Positions 23,056 through 35,477 of a stretch of 64,000 nucleotides of DNA are shown here, one piece after another (position 1 is the first letter of the stretch; each line of letters starts with the position of its first letter). Source of the stretch: Siphonodentalium dalli (Eukaryota > Mollusca > Scaphopoda > Gadilida > Siphonodentaliidae); NCBI GenBank assembly GCA_032622095.1, contig CP136062.1:55413849-55477848 (forward strand), in the 5' to 3' direction. The notes beneath the pieces were generated by a model. It was not told where the DNA came from and ran no database searches. It worked only from the letters and a program-made list of their open reading frames with translations. The position numbers were made by a program, and so were the translations under genes.

Positions 23056-24299
23056 TGGATCATGCCATGAATCTTTACTCCATGAGCTATGCCCGTAGAA
23101 ATCATATTCCACCAGTTCAAAACCTAGGAACCTTTTGATGTTGTGACAGGGAAGTTTATAAGGCCAAAACAAATTGAATGCGTGTTTCCCGTAACGAGCC
23201 CAAAAAAAATAGGGGCGGGCGGTAGGCTTTTCATTTTATTTTATTTTTTCATTTGATTTTTTTATGGTCTCGTGTGGGCCATGCCTAACCACCATCAAAC
23301 ACCATACAATGACCCAGAGCAACCAACAAATTGGTGATAAAACTGATATATTGAGGGGAAACATATAAAACAGCTTTCTATTAGCTTTAAAATGAGGGGT
23401 TTTTTGCCACAGCAGTCGTGAATTATGCACATGGGAATTGACCCATGTGCGACCGCCATCGTTGAAAAGAACTTGTTCCCGCGTTCGAATTTCGGTTCGA
23501 ATCAACCTCGGAGAACATCCATGTTATAAATACTCCATATCAACACAAGCACGTGCTTCCGGTCAGCGAAGAGGAACGATAACTCGTGATCTTCCGGTAT
23601 AGCGTCCGGTCGTAATTTGACTTTCCGTTTGATGAGTGACGTTGTGGCTTTGTGAAAAATATATAAATATATCAAAGATATCATTTTATCTCGCGAGGTG
23701 AATCAGATAACATGGAACCACGCGTACACAGTTTGGTTAACAGTGCGGTCGGTTTATAGAATTTTTTTTTTTATTTAAGACCAATAAAATGAACTTGGGT
23801 CGGGGGGTTTTGAAGACGGTCGGTCGGGTTACGGGAAACACGCATTCAATTTGTTTTGGCCTAACATTGAAAAAAACAGTGCAGGCAACATATTTCTTAG
23901 TTACTACCTGTTCCTTAATAATGTACTGTAGTTCACTGTAGGTGAAGGTCCGAACTCAATGTTGCACGATTTAAGTGACTTTGTGAGCAATTTTGCTTTG
24001 CATAGCTTAATTATCATGGAATTTCACCAAGGTAATTAATTCAATGTTTATTGCGATATCGGCTAAAAAAAAAGTCACCAAAAAGCATGTAATCTCGAGC
24101 TGGGACGACCCACTACTGTGAAGTAGAATATTGAGGAACAAATATTAGTAATGAGATATATTCTCTGCCTAATTCAATGTTATAAAGTTCCCTGTCAGAA
24201 GGGTCATAAAACTAAACACTTCCCAGGTTTTGTACTGGTTGAATATGATCTCTGCAGGGGTAGTCATGGAGAGTAGAGATTCATGGCATGCATGATCTA
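23056..24299. mobile_element. Foldback V split by H1 (V2)
   Basis: Ends tggatcatgccatgaatct and agattcatggcatgcatgat, cta. Flanked by a 9-bp direct repeat ctgaagact (23,047-23,055 and 24,300-24,308). The arms match V1 (tattccaccagttcaaaacc; tagttactacctgttcctta). H1 interrupts the left arm. Confidence 0.83.
23162..23861. mobile_element. PIF/Harbinger-like non-autonomous element H1
   Basis: Ends ggccaaaacaaattgaatgc and its mirror gcattcaatttgttttggcc, extending to cgtgtttcccgtaac / gttacgggaaacacg. Flanked by TAA (23,159-23,161 and 23,862-23,864). Removing it restores the V arm (gtttataacattg). TWA 3-bp duplications and GG-starting ends are typical of PIF/Harbinger. The minus-strand 89-codon frame inside shows no transposase motif. 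Confidence 0.85.
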
Positions 24300-24335
24300 C
24301 TGAAGACTGAGACCTCAATGATTCAATTAGGGGAT

Positions 24336-24560
24336 AATTAGTTAATGAGCGACAGCAGAGCTGGAGCCCATTAACGGGTATTTGCCACAGTATATTCACC
24401 CTGTACCTTTCCAAAATGACAAAACACCACTCTGTTATCCCCATTCTAAATCTCTTCGAACTTAAAACTTTATTTCGACACACACATGCCTTGTAATTAT
24501 CAACAAAAAAGTGCAGCCATAGAAAACAATTCACGACTTTTTGTTTTAAATTTAAGTCGC
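24336..24560 (+). repeat. Interspersed repeat O, copy 1
   Basis: Shares cgggtatttgccacagtata, ttccaaaatgacaaaacacc, tcgacacacacatgcctt and gtgcagccatagaaaac with 57,520-57,735, in the same orientation. Confidence 0.8.
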
Positions 24561-25305
24561 TGGATGAAATTAGCATCGCTCTTATCATTAAAAATGCACA
24601 ACAATAAGTTTTTGCATGTACCTGATGTCCTTTTCAGATGTTTATCACTCACGAATTGCGGTTTTGATTTGACCGCGAACTTGAAATTGAATTGAAACAA
24701 TGGTAAATATTTTATTCATTGAGATATCTGTCACCGTTTCATGTCAAGAAATTTGGTCAAATGATATCGAGACAATGATTTTTATGGGATATAAAGGTGC
24801 GGTGTTTTGTGATTTATGAAAGTACATGTATACAGGGCGAATGTACTGACTGTCACATTTCGACAAAAGCAATGGTGTTTATATAGCAACCAGCTAGCAA
24901 TGAAAGTCAGTAGACCCGATGCCAGCTCTATGTGTCTACAACAGGTACTCCGTAACGTCGTCGGCATGTACTACATAAGCGTGATGTCATGGAGGAACGA
25001 AACAGTGAGATGAGCTGGATGGGTCATGGACGAGAGGCTAGAAATTCAGCTGCCATCAATATTGGCACGTAGGAATATCTAACATTGCGACAGTTTATCG
25101 ATAATTAAACCCCCCCACCCCACATATTTTTGATGTTTCAGGGGTTATATTTGCAACAAGTGCATTAGAATAATCAATATACATGGTAGCCTACCCAGTA
25201 CCCTACACGATTCTCAGACAGAAACTGCACTCAATGCAAATCTCAACGATGCAGGAGTTCATATGATGCGGCTACATGTACGTACATGTAAATGTATATA
25301 AGTAT
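24560..25305. other. Non-coding stretch, nothing recognised
   Basis: Overlapping open frames on both strands (24,486-24,700) without domain signature. The rest is AT-rich. Confidence 0.45.
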
Positions 25306-25307
25306 AA

Positions 25308-25664
25308 ATTAAAGGTACACTAAATCCGGCCATTTATGGAACTATCTTCTTTTATACTCAACAGAATATATGCAACAAATGAATGAACTTGAGCTGTGGA
25401 TTGGTGCAAAATTGACTCATCTCCATTTATACTTGACAGAATATACAACGTATGCAACAAATGAATGAACTTGAGCCATGGATTAGTGCAAAATACACTC
25501 ATGTGATCTATGAATTACTATGTTGTTTGCATCGTTCATTGAGCACATGAATTGTATTTTTCACTAATCCATGTCTCAAATTCATTTGTTGTACATATTC
25601 TGTTGAGTATAAAAGGAAATGGTCCCATAAAGGGCTGGATGTAGTGTACAGTCCCCCTTTAATG
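25308..25664. mobile_element. Foldback N, copy 1
   Basis: attaaaggtacactaaatcc mirrors the right end (atgtagtgtacagtccccct, ttaat). The arms contain ttatactcaacagaatatat and aaatgaatgaacttgagc. The left arm has a tandem duplication of about 90 bp. Confidence 0.75.
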
Positions 25665-25724
25665 CAGGCGCTGCCTCACAATCAGTGTTCATTGCTTCAA
25701 CAAATGTTAATTTATTATTGAAAT

Positions 25725-26115
25725 TGCCATGTTCCTATCGGAATGGTACATACATGACGTATACATTGATTGCCATGTTCCTATCGGAATGGTACATACA
25801 TGACGTATACATTGATTGCCATGTTCCTATCGGAATGGTACATACATGTATACATTGATTGCCATGTTCCTATCGGAATGGTACATACATGTATACATTG
25901 ATTGCCATGTTCCTATCGGAATGGTACATACATGTATACATTGATTGCCATGTTCCTATCGGAATGGTACATACATGTATACATTGATTGCCATGTTCCT
26001 ATCGGAATGGTACATACATGTATACATTGATTGCCATGTTCCTATCAGAATGGTACATACATGTATACATTGATTGCCATGTTCCTATCTGAATGGTACA
26101 TACATGTATACATTG
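25725..26115 (+). repeat. Minisatellite, nine units of 46 or 43 bp
   Basis: Unit tgccatgttcctatcggaat, ggtacatacatg, tatacattgat. Starts at 25,725, 25,771 and 25,817, then every 43 bp from 25,860. The first two units carry an extra acg (catgacgtatac). The last two have single changes (cagaat, ctgaat). Otherwise identical. Confidence 0.97.
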
Positions 26116-26149
26116 CTGCAGATTTCTTAAAGGCCCACTTAATTTTCAA

Positions 26150-26549
26150 TTAACCCTTTACCCAACAGAAGGGCCCTGTGCCAATGCATTCTCTTATATA
26201 TGCGAGTCGACCATAGGTCGCCTCGCATATATAAGAGAATGCATTGGCTTAACACATTAAAAATTATAAAATTGTTAAAGAATGTAAGAAAAAATGGTAA
26301 AAAGTGTTAAAAAAAGATTTTTTTTAGGCCAATGCATTCTCTTATATATGCGAGGCGACCTATGGTCGACTCGCATATATAAGAGAAGGCATTGGCACAG
26401 GGCATAACTGTAACTATCACAATGTGGTCAAGGAGCCGGTTCCAATGATATCCATATTTGTATGGTTCTATTGAGACAGACCGAAGATATTTTAGGCTGT
26501 TGAAGCTTTATTTGGCCGGTTTTGGCCGGTTTGTTGGGTAAAGGGTTAA
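26150..26549. mobile_element. Family B TTAA-type MITE, complete (B5)
   Basis: TTAA at both ends, two palindromes, 400 bp. Same orientation as B1. Confidence 0.9.
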
Positions 26550-26739
26550 GTCACTGAATAATTTTTTTATAGTGCCTTGATAAACGGTTTTAATAACAAT
26601 ATAACACATAATTTGGCCATAAAAGCAGTTTCATAATTATTGGTAATAGACACGTTTAATATCAGTGCGTGCGATGACGTCACAGTGTTCTTCAAATAAC
26701 TTGCGATCGCTGTAGTTTATGATTGTTGTTTTCGATGAA

Positions 26740-26940
26740 TATTTCGCGTTGCTTCGGGTTTATTTGATCATGTGATAAAAGGTATCTCACACTCGTCCTA
26801 TTTTATACGTAATTTATCAACCTCGTCCTCTAAATTCTATTTGAGCCTCGGTAAACCTCGGCTCAAATCGAATTTAGTGAACTCGGTTGATAAATTCTGT
26901 ATAAAATGGAAACTCATGTGAGATCCTCTATATATGCCAT
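26740..26940. repeat. Imperfect inverted repeat
   Basis: aggtatctcacactcgtcct and ttttatacgtaatttatcaa mirror ttgataaattctgtataaaa and ctcatgtgagatcctctata. Centre is gcctcggtaaacctcggc. Confidence 0.6.
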
Positions 26941-28850
26941 AAAATATGATTAAAATACTAGAATTCATTACCATTTGGAATGTCTGTGTCTCAGAAGGTG
27001 CCCATAGGCACTAGTCCAGGAGATATTGGTCGACCTCTGCACCCCCCCAGGACTCAACTTCACCCCCCTAATTTTCTTTCTTAATGTTTCCTCTAATTTT
27101 TTTCACTTGTTAACAAGAAAAAAAAGTGGCTGCAGACTCCAGACAAGATGGCATCCATCATGGCAGCCATTTTTTATATGCACCAGGTCTCTTTGATCGC
27201 CATTATAGTAAAGATGATAGCACATGCGGTTTTGTTTTCCACTCGATTCGTTATGCCAATATACAACCCTTACAAATTAGCCAAAAATCCGACATCAGAA
27301 TCCAATAGAAATGTGAAAATATGCCATTTTTCTGACTTGTTACCACCTTTCGTTTGTCTCTGTGGGAAAATGTTGGCATCTTTGCGTCATATTATACATT
27401 TATACCACATGGGGACCATAATATACATTCATTGCGGGATATTTTTGTCCGATATCACGTTTTCCCAAATGCCGGTATAATAGGTCAAAGCCGAATCTAC
27501 GTTAATAATGCGATGTAATGTTTCGAATCAATGAATGTTATTGCTATTATAACAACACCCATGCATATATATGTGCAAGAGATACTCGAGCTAGGATTCC
27601 TCTTATCCCTGAGTTGAGGAATATTTACCCAAATGCAAGATGGCGGCCAGAAATAGAAAAATCGCCGAAAATTGCTGATTTTAACATCAGTGAGCATTAT
27701 TGTCATGACAACTCCACACCTGCTTACTATTGTAAGTTGTGAACATTTAGGCGAAGAACTTTCCTTGTACTATATCCAAATAAAAGTCCCACAAATCCAA
27801 AATGGCGCCCACAATGGCGGACAGATATTGAAAAATCACCGAAATTCCCTCATATTTACATCATTGGGCATTATTGTCGAGACAACCCCATCCATGCTTA
27901 CAGTTGAGTTGGAAATACTGAGGTGAAGTAATTACCTTACATCTCATGCAAAATATGGTTTTCCAAATCGAAGATGGCGGCCAAAATGGCGACCGAAATT
28001 TGAAAACACGCCTACATTCCTTTACTTTCTTAGGATGGGCGTTATTGTTTCGCGATTTCTACCCACCATTACATGTTGATATGTAAGAATTATTCATTAG
28101 CGTTTAGCAAGTGATACTCACAGTCAATATGGCGGCCAAACTGGCGGCCAGAAATTGAGCCATCTATTAGTTCCAATGTAAGTTGTAGCCTTTTGGAAGG
28201 ATGAAAACCCACAATCGCGATGTGGCATTTCAAAATCCATTCTCCACTATTAGGGCTCATACCGGCCGTAACCGTATATAGTTGCGAATAGTCATATTAT
28301 GACTTCCAAAAATCAAAACAACAGTACCTGAGCTTATTCTGAATTGCCACATTCAGCATTATCTAGACCCGTTTCCGTCTCTTCGTCAGATTAATCTATC
28401 TCGCTCACAACAACGGTTTACTACACTTCTTTGTAGAAGGGTCCCACTAATCGGAATGTTTCAAACAATACATATGCCGGTGTCCAGCTCACGTGTTTGT
28501 TTCGAAAGCTTGGAATTCTTAGCGAGCTTCATTCGTGGTATATCTTATGGTATAATTCAGATGCTACATATGGGGTATAGGCGTCATCTTGTGCGATACA
28601 CTAAAAGGTATTCGGTCGATGCGTATACTAGCTTTCAGAAGGACCTATCTATCTGCGTATTGTCAGCTTTGGTGACCTAATGGGGATAACAACGTGTACA
28701 CCTGGTGATCTTCCCAAACAGCCACTTCTCAATATATGGTTCATCAATTCACATACTAGTACTCATCTAATGCACTGACGTACCCGAACAACTTCTGTAT
28801 ATGGCTTCGAATGTTGAAAGCCCGACATTTGACAGATGCATTTCTGCTAA

Positions 28851-30168
28851 GGCCTAAAAAAAAAATACATTTGTTTCCGCTTACGAGCTGAAAAAAATTA
28901 GGGTAGGTACATGTAGGTAGGCTTAACTTTTTTTTTTTGTTAACTTTTTTTTTTCAGTATCTTTAAAAATAATTGTATAATACTTGTCAATAACCCAAAC
29001 TATGCACTTCTTAGCCCCAATCAGGTTAACCCAGATGACAGAGGAACTAGAAACTCCAATTCAATCTTACATATGCTTTAATATTTACATATATACCAGT
29101 CTATATACTAATATAGTCTTTGATAATCCTAATATTTCCCATATGGTCTGGCGACAACTGGAGTTAGTCCAGCGCCACTGCACTGTTCACATATTGGAGT
29201 GACCATCTTGTACCGATCTCTTAATGATGGCTTCACAACACTACCTTCTCCTCCGCATTCAGTGAAGGATCTAGGTATTTTTTGGGTACACCTGATTTTG
29301 GGCAATGATATGCCGAAGGCAAAACCTGAAGGCCTGAGCGGAGGAAGGTTTGGGAGAGATGAACCCCTGCTGATGGTGGGGGTTTTCCACCTGGAAATTT
29401 TTTGAAAATCCATTGCAATTAGAGCTAATCTAGGGCACTTTGAGTCAGTATTTTGAATTTTACTGAGAGGTCAATTTGATCAAGTTTCTCAAGCATAACT
29501 TTGGAATTTTTTTATATATGTATGGATTGGAAATGCTTATAAGTCATTGTCAGATATCTTTTGGTTCAATGGATTATGCTTATCCTGGTTGAAATGAGAC
29601 TTACCATTATCACTCTAATTCATATAATTGGCTATTTTATAAAATTCAAGTAAGACACACACATAATATACTACATGTAGTACAGAAACAATGTCTATTA
29701 AGTTAGTAATTACTATTTATAGTACTAATCTCTATATTAATTATTCATTTGGTATTAATATGAGATCCCATCTGATAACCAGGTTGATTCGATCAAATTG
29801 TTAATGTTCCTGTACTGTGATTGAAATACTGAAGTCTGAAGGCTGAATGATAACAAACCTGAACTGAAACTATTTGAAGTTTTCACAGATGAAAGCTAGA
29901 TAAAGCCAAACATATATGATATATGATATGATTCCAACTGTTAAACTTAAATCTTTTTGTAAACTTAAATTTCTTATGTCAATATATATAAATGTTTTGC
30001 ATCTTGTTATGATATGAATTGGGACCTAAACTGAAAGAATTATTATTATTTTTTTTATTTTTTTTGGTCCATTTTTTTTTTTTGCATTGGCAATAAAAAG
30101 TTTAGGGTCGGGGGTTTAAAATTGGGTCGGTCGGGTTAGCGGAAACAAACGTCTTTTTTGTTTAGGCC
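28851..30168. mobile_element. PIF/Harbinger-like element H2 inside the left arm of T
   Basis: Ends ggcctaaaaaaaaaatacat and ttttttgtttaggcc, with inner gtttccgctta / gttagcggaaac. Flanked by TAA (28,848-28,850 and 30,169-30,171). The matching place in the right T arm (about 32,637) reads uninterrupted, which proves a later insertion. The interior has frames such as 29,129-29,413 on - without recognisable domains. Confidence 0.85.
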
Positions 30169-30409
30169 TAAGGCGTAGAAGACCATAATGCGTAATATAC
30201 CCAAACTCCTTGAACATGATCATAAGAACAACTTTTTGGCGTCCAGCAATCGTCTCACCGAACAGATCCAAGCAGATGATAACAATACACACAGTGATAG
30301 TTTGTGGGTATGTGTCATGATAGTGGAAATGAAATTGGACCATGACTGCACCGCCCCTTATTTTGTTATGTTTTAGATTCAGACAGGATCTCATGTGTGG
30401 CTCTGCTTT

Positions 30410-30740
30410 CCATGTATGCTAAGATTGTATGTTCCCATCCGTTTGGAAGCCGTTCTTAAACAACTGGACCAGGCGTATGCCATTGGCTACTGCTGTATAA
30501 GCCCCACCAAGACTGGGGTGTAGTCTTAAAGGCGATACCTTTGATAGTTGGTTGATATGTCATACTCATGCTGGGTGGTATGGTTCAAGAAAGTCCAATT
30601 GCCATCAACAAAAGGGTGAAATGTTCAACTCGAAGACCATCCAGAGGAATGTTACGTTGATGAGCTCTTGCATTCAGTTCAACAAACGTTGGTACACCAA
30701 GTGATTTCTTGGTAACATCACCATTGCGACCATTTTCCTG
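30410..30740 (-). pseudogene. Decayed coding-like stretch in T, family unknown
   Basis: Read leftward from about 30,745, one frame gives ENGRNGDVTKKSLGVPTFV, ELNARAHQRNIPLDGLRVEH and FTLLLMAIGLS before a stop. Codon-like composition and the existence of a homologous inner stretch in the other arm suggest a once-coding region. I do not recognise the family, and stops and shifts follow. Confidence 0.3.
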
Positions 30741-30975
30741 CATGAGACATTAACTACTATATTCTAAAGTTATATACATGTATATAAAGCTATATGATCA
30801 TAAAGGTCGCGTTCCCCAACATCCACAGCCATTGCCATCGAGACTGTAAATTGTTCTTTAAATACATAGTGAAATAAATGCACCACAGTTCCTGACATTT
30901 TCCTGAATAATACCGCCCACATACTGACACTAACCCTGGGAGAGGATAACAAAATGAAAGTGTCAATGACACTGT

Positions 30976-32264
30976 AGCTCAACTTAGGTAGGGGAATAAT
31001 TTAATGGTTGACAGTAAATGGAGGAATAGGAAAGGTGCTAATTGAAATGTCTAACCTGCGCCAAAGGATTTAGTGATGCAAAGAGTAAAATACAAGATGG
31101 CTGCTGGTGGCCATTTTTTTTGGCCAATTGACCCCAAAAGGACTCGTTCCCATCTACGTATAATTGTTAACATCCATGACAAATTTTATGAAGATCTGAC
31201 CAAAGCTACGACCTACAAATTTCATGATGATCAGACGAACAGTACGACCTGTAGACCGCGCCAATGGATTGAATTTTGAAATCCAAGATGGCCACTGGCA
31301 GCCATGTTTTTTGGCCGAATGACCCCACAATGATTCGATCCCATCTACATGTCAATGTCAACATTCATGACAAATTTCATAAAGATTAGACCAAAGGTAC
31401 AACCTGTAGCCCGTGCCAAAGGATTTAGTCATGCAAAGAGTAAAATCCAAGATGGCTGCTGGTGGCCATGTTTTTTGGCCCGAACGACTCCAAAATCACT
31501 CGTTCCCATCTACATGTCAGTGTTAATTTAATAAAGATCAGACCAAAGGTATGACCTGTAGCCCATGCCAAAGGATTTAGTCATGCAAAGAGTAAAATGC
31601 TGGTGGCCATGTTTTTTGACCGAATGACCCCAAAACGACTCGCTCCCATCTACATGTCATTGTTATAATTCATGACAAATTTCATGACCATATGACCAAA
31701 GCTACGACCTGTAGCCCGCACCAAAGGATTTAGTCATGCAAAGAGTAAAATCCAAAATGGCTGCTGTCAACATTCATGACAAATTTCATAAAGATTAGAC
31801 CAAAGCTACAACCTGTAGCCCGCGCCAAAGGATTTAGTCATGCAAAGAGTAAAATCCAAGATGGCTGCTGGCGGCCATGTTTTTTGGCCGAACAACTCCA
31901 AAATCACTCGTTCCCATCTACATGTCATTATTAACATCAATGACAAATTTCATGATGATCAGATGAACAGTACGACCTGTAGCCCGCGCCAATGGATTGA
32001 ATTTTGAAATCCAAGATGGCTGCCAGCGGCCATGTTTTTTGGCCGAATGACCCCAAAATGACTCGTTCCCATCTACATGTCAATGTCAACATTCATGACA
32101 AATTTCATGAAGATCAGACCAAAGGTACAACCTGTAGCCCGCGCCAAAGGAAATTGTTGACGGACACACGGACACACGCACACACACACACACACACGCA
32201 CACACGGACGACGGATTGCCAAACCCTGGCAATAGCTCAAACTTACAAAAGTAAGTTGAGCTAA
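30976..32264 (+). repeat. Family F array, forward, in the loop of T
   Basis: Opens near tagctcaacttaggtagggg and closes aaagtaagttgagctaaaa, so the ends are a short inverted pair. About eight diverged units of roughly 100-180 bp. Each is built from gacctgtagcccgcgccaaa, ggatttagtcatgcaaagag, taaaatccaagatggctgct, ttttttggccgaatgacccc and tcgttcccatctacatgtca. Ends in a gacggacacacggacacacg run. The open frames here are reading through repeats. Confidence 0.85.
32161..32208 (+). repeat. CA-rich microsatellite
   Basis: ggacacacgcacacacacac and continuing, at the 3' side of the F array. Confidence 0.9.
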
Positions 32265-34475
32265 AAACGCATACATTCATGCTATAAAGACATTATCCTT
32301 TAGTCCATCCGACTGTTTTGAGGGAGGCTAGCATAGTATTATCCAGACAAAAATGTACGTAGTTGAATCAGAAAGGCTTCGAAACGGATGTGGAAATACA
32401 ATCTTACCGCACAAAAAAAAAACTGACACGCATGACATGCACCAGGTGTAGGGGTGGTGTTTACCGTGGCCATTTCATTCCCACTATCATGGCGCATGTC
32501 CACAAACTAGCACCACGAGCATTGTTCTTCTCTGCTAGGAGATATTTGACGAGACAACTGCGGGGCGTCACACAGTTTGCTTCGGATCATGGTCAAGAAG
32601 TGTGGGTAGTCTGTACACTATGGTCTTCTCCTTAGCAGATAGACATCTGTTCAAGGGAATGAGACAGCTAGCAACTTTCGAAACACTATCGAAGTTGTCC
32701 ACATATGCCAATGCGTTCGCTGAGTTTGTGAGTTGACGAACCATCTATTGAGAAGTGACTAGCTAACTGGTTCGCCAGGTGTACATGTCGTTATCCCCAT
32801 GCGGTATGAGACACATACATAGAGATAACCTTCTGTAAGCTTGTATACTCATCGGTCATATGCCTTCCTAGTTCAAGATGACGCACAGATGACACAAATA
32901 TCATATTTAGCAAATAGACACCCGAAAATGAATTGTTTGAAACTTTATGATTAGAGGGACCTTACTCCCAGGAAGTGGTGAATACTTTGTCGGTGTGAGT
33001 GACCTAGATTTATCAGACAAAGAAATGGAAGCTGGTCCAGATAATTATGGACGTGACGTGGCAAATCAGAATCTGTTATCAGGTAATTGTTCTGATAAAA
33101 CTATTCGGCGCACCTACCGGTACGCTTACGGCCATTATCGGCGCTAAGTGGAGAATGGATTTTGAAATGCCACATCACGATATTAATTGTGGTTTTTCAT
33201 CTTTCCAGAAGGATACGAGCTATGTTATGCGTTTAGATACCTTTAAGTTGAACTAGTAGATGGTTTATGTACAGTTTCGTCCATAGACTCCATACATACC
33301 AATATTATGACAAAAAGTTTCAATTTCTAGCCGCCAATTTAGCAGCGATCTTGGCTGTGGGTATCAATTGCCAAACACTAATGAATACTTCATGTCACTA
33401 TTCCATATCAACATGTAATGGTGGATAGAAATCGCGAAACAATAACGCCCATCGTAAGAAAGTAAAGGAATGTAGACTTGTTTTCAAATTTCGTTCGCCA
33501 TTTTGTCCGCCATCTTCGATTTGGAAAACAATTTCTTGCATGAGATGTAATGTAATTACTTCACCTCAGTATTTGCAACTCAACTGTAAGCATGGGTGGA
33601 GTTCTCTCGACAATAATGCCCAATGATGTGAATTTTCAAAATCTGTCCGCCATTGTGGGCGCCATTATGGATTTGTGGGACTTTTATTTGATTATGGTAC
33701 AAGGAACGTTCTTCGCTTAAGTGTTCCCAAATCACAAGAGTAAGCAGGTGTGGAGTTTTCATGACAATAATGCTCACTGATGTTAAAATCAGCAATTTTT
33801 CGGCGATTTTTTATTTCTGGTGGCCATTTTGGCCGCCATCTTGGATTTGGGTAAATATTCCTCAACTCAGGTATAAGAGGAATCCTAGCTCGAGTATCTG
33901 CTGCACATATATATGCATGGGTGTTGTTATAATAGCAATAACATTCATTGATTCGAAACATTACATCGCGTTATTAACGTAGATTCGGCTTTGACCTATT
34001 ATACCGGCATTTGGGAAAACGTGATATCGGACAAAAATATCCCGCAATGAATGTATATTATGGTCCCTGTGTGGTCGCCAATGACTCCTCTATATGATAA
34101 ATGTATAACATGATGCAAAGATGCCAACATTTTCCCACAGAGACAAACGAAAGGTGGTAACAAGTCAGACAAATAGCATATTTTCACATTTCGGCGGCCA
34201 TCTTGGCCGCCATATTGGATTCTGGTGTCGGATTTTTGACTAATTTGTAAGTGTTGTATATTAGCATAACGAATCGAGCGGAAAACAAGACCGCGTGTGA
34301 TATCATCTTTACTATAACGTCGATCAAAGAGACCTGGTGCATTTAAAACAAATGGCCGCCATGATGTACGCCATCTTGTCTGGGGTCTCTGCGACCACTT
34401 TATTTTCTTGTTAACAAGTGAAAAAAATTAGAGGAGACCTTAAGGAAGAAAATTAGTGGGGTGAAGTTGAGTCCT

Positions 34476-34499
34476 GGGGGGGGGGGGGGGGGGGGGGGG
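34476..34499 (+). repeat. Poly-G tract (24 G)
   Basis: In the right arm of T. The mirror place in the left arm (27,041-27,049) has only a short C run, so the tract expanded after the arms formed or is a sequencing artefact. Confidence 0.92.
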
Positions 34500-34619
34500 T
34501 GCAGAGGTCGACCAATATATCCTGGACTACACAGAGTAATAGAAAATAGCTGAAATCATAAAATAATTTCCCCTGTTTTATTTTCAATGGAAGGGGAATA
34601 AATGTATACCCGGTATCTA

Positions 34620-34850
34620 AATATATAGAGTTATTCCCCTTCCATTGACAATAATAGACTTTGTGCAGAAACTTGATGATAGAACTGACGTCATACATAT
34701 AACTCAACAAAAACATGTTCACAGTTTATTAAATCGAGTAAGTTGAAAATACAATGTTTTGGAGCTTCCTCTTTCAAATGGCATACATGTACACTGTGGC
34801 ATATATTTTATATGTGATCTGAGGGTTCAAAATTAAGTGGACCTTCCCAT
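34620..34850 (+). repeat. Interspersed repeat M, copy 1
   Basis: Shares ttgacaataatagac-like, acaatgttttggagcttcct, tctttcaaatgg and attaagtgg with 46,905-47,145, same orientation. Confidence 0.7.
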
Positions 34851-34868
34851 CTCACCTACATGTAGCCA

Positions 34869-35392
34869 TGCATGCCTCAAAATATGGTGCTGGACATTTG
34901 CAGAATGGGGTTCCCAGAGGGTGAATTTGGTGATGCTATGCCCGCTATGCGGGGTAGCATCACTAAATTCACCTGGGGACCTCATTCTGCAAATGACAGA
35001 CACCCTATTTCAAGGCTTGCAAGTTAGGCCTCATATCCTCGGGAAAGTACAATGTATCTTTATTATATATTATCAAATTAACAAGTTTTTTTCATTTTCT
35101 TCTGAAAATTTATTTTTCTGATTTAGTTTAGTTTTTCTACCGGTATATATCCAAATTGGCAGACAACAAAACGCATAACTGAGGTGCCCAATGGGTACAC
35201 ATCACCATCTTCACCATCTGGGAACTTAAATCTGAGTCTAGATCTCCCATAGCAGATGAGGCCATGCAGAATGAGGTCCCCTGAAGATGAATTTAGTGAT
35301 GCTAGCCCATAGAGCAGAGTACCGTCACTAAATTCACCCTCTGGGAACCTCATTCTGCAAATATCCAGCATCATGTTTGAGGCCTGCATGCA
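34869..35392. mobile_element. Family A variant with TGCATGCCTC ends (A8)
   Basis: Outer ends tgcatgcctcaaaatatggt and its mirror catcatgtttgaggcctgca. Inside are the first palindrome, a family-A end (ccctatttcaaggcttg), the A core (ccaaattggcagacaacaaa) and the second palindrome. Looks like an A element with new termini or a fusion of two copies. Confidence 0.75.
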
Positions 35393-35477
35393 ACTATTGT
35401 GCTGCTTTAGTGATGCTGCCATCATCTACACTGTTTCCACAGCAGTGCATGGTGGCGTGTTGAATACTGTAAAATCC

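Larger units (their letters stand above)
27012..34529. mobile_element. Giant foldback element T (7.5 kb)
   Basis: Ends tagtccaggagatattggtc and gaccaatatatcctggacta, flanked by CAC on both sides. The left arm (27,012 to about 30,750, without H2) mirrors the right arm (about 32,380-34,529). Pairs include cttgttaacaagaaaa/ttttcttgttaacaag, tcttatccctgagttgagga/ttcctcaactcaggtataag, and gataaggt-type inner parts. The arms contain diverged ~200-bp subunits, several with aagatggcggcc. The loop holds an F array. The inner arm sequence (30,180-30,750 on -, 32,430-32,640 on +) looks like decayed coding DNA but no family is recognised. No intact transposase. Confidence 0.82.

Noticed and set aside
24169-24700. 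Overlapping frames of 139, 69 and 66 codons on both strands
   Set aside because: Partly repeat O; no conserved domain or plausible splice structure.
25725-26115. CRISPR array
   Set aside because: Pure tandem repeat without spacers.
32004-32264. 86-codon frame with His/Thr run
   Set aside because: Reads F units and the CA microsatellite.
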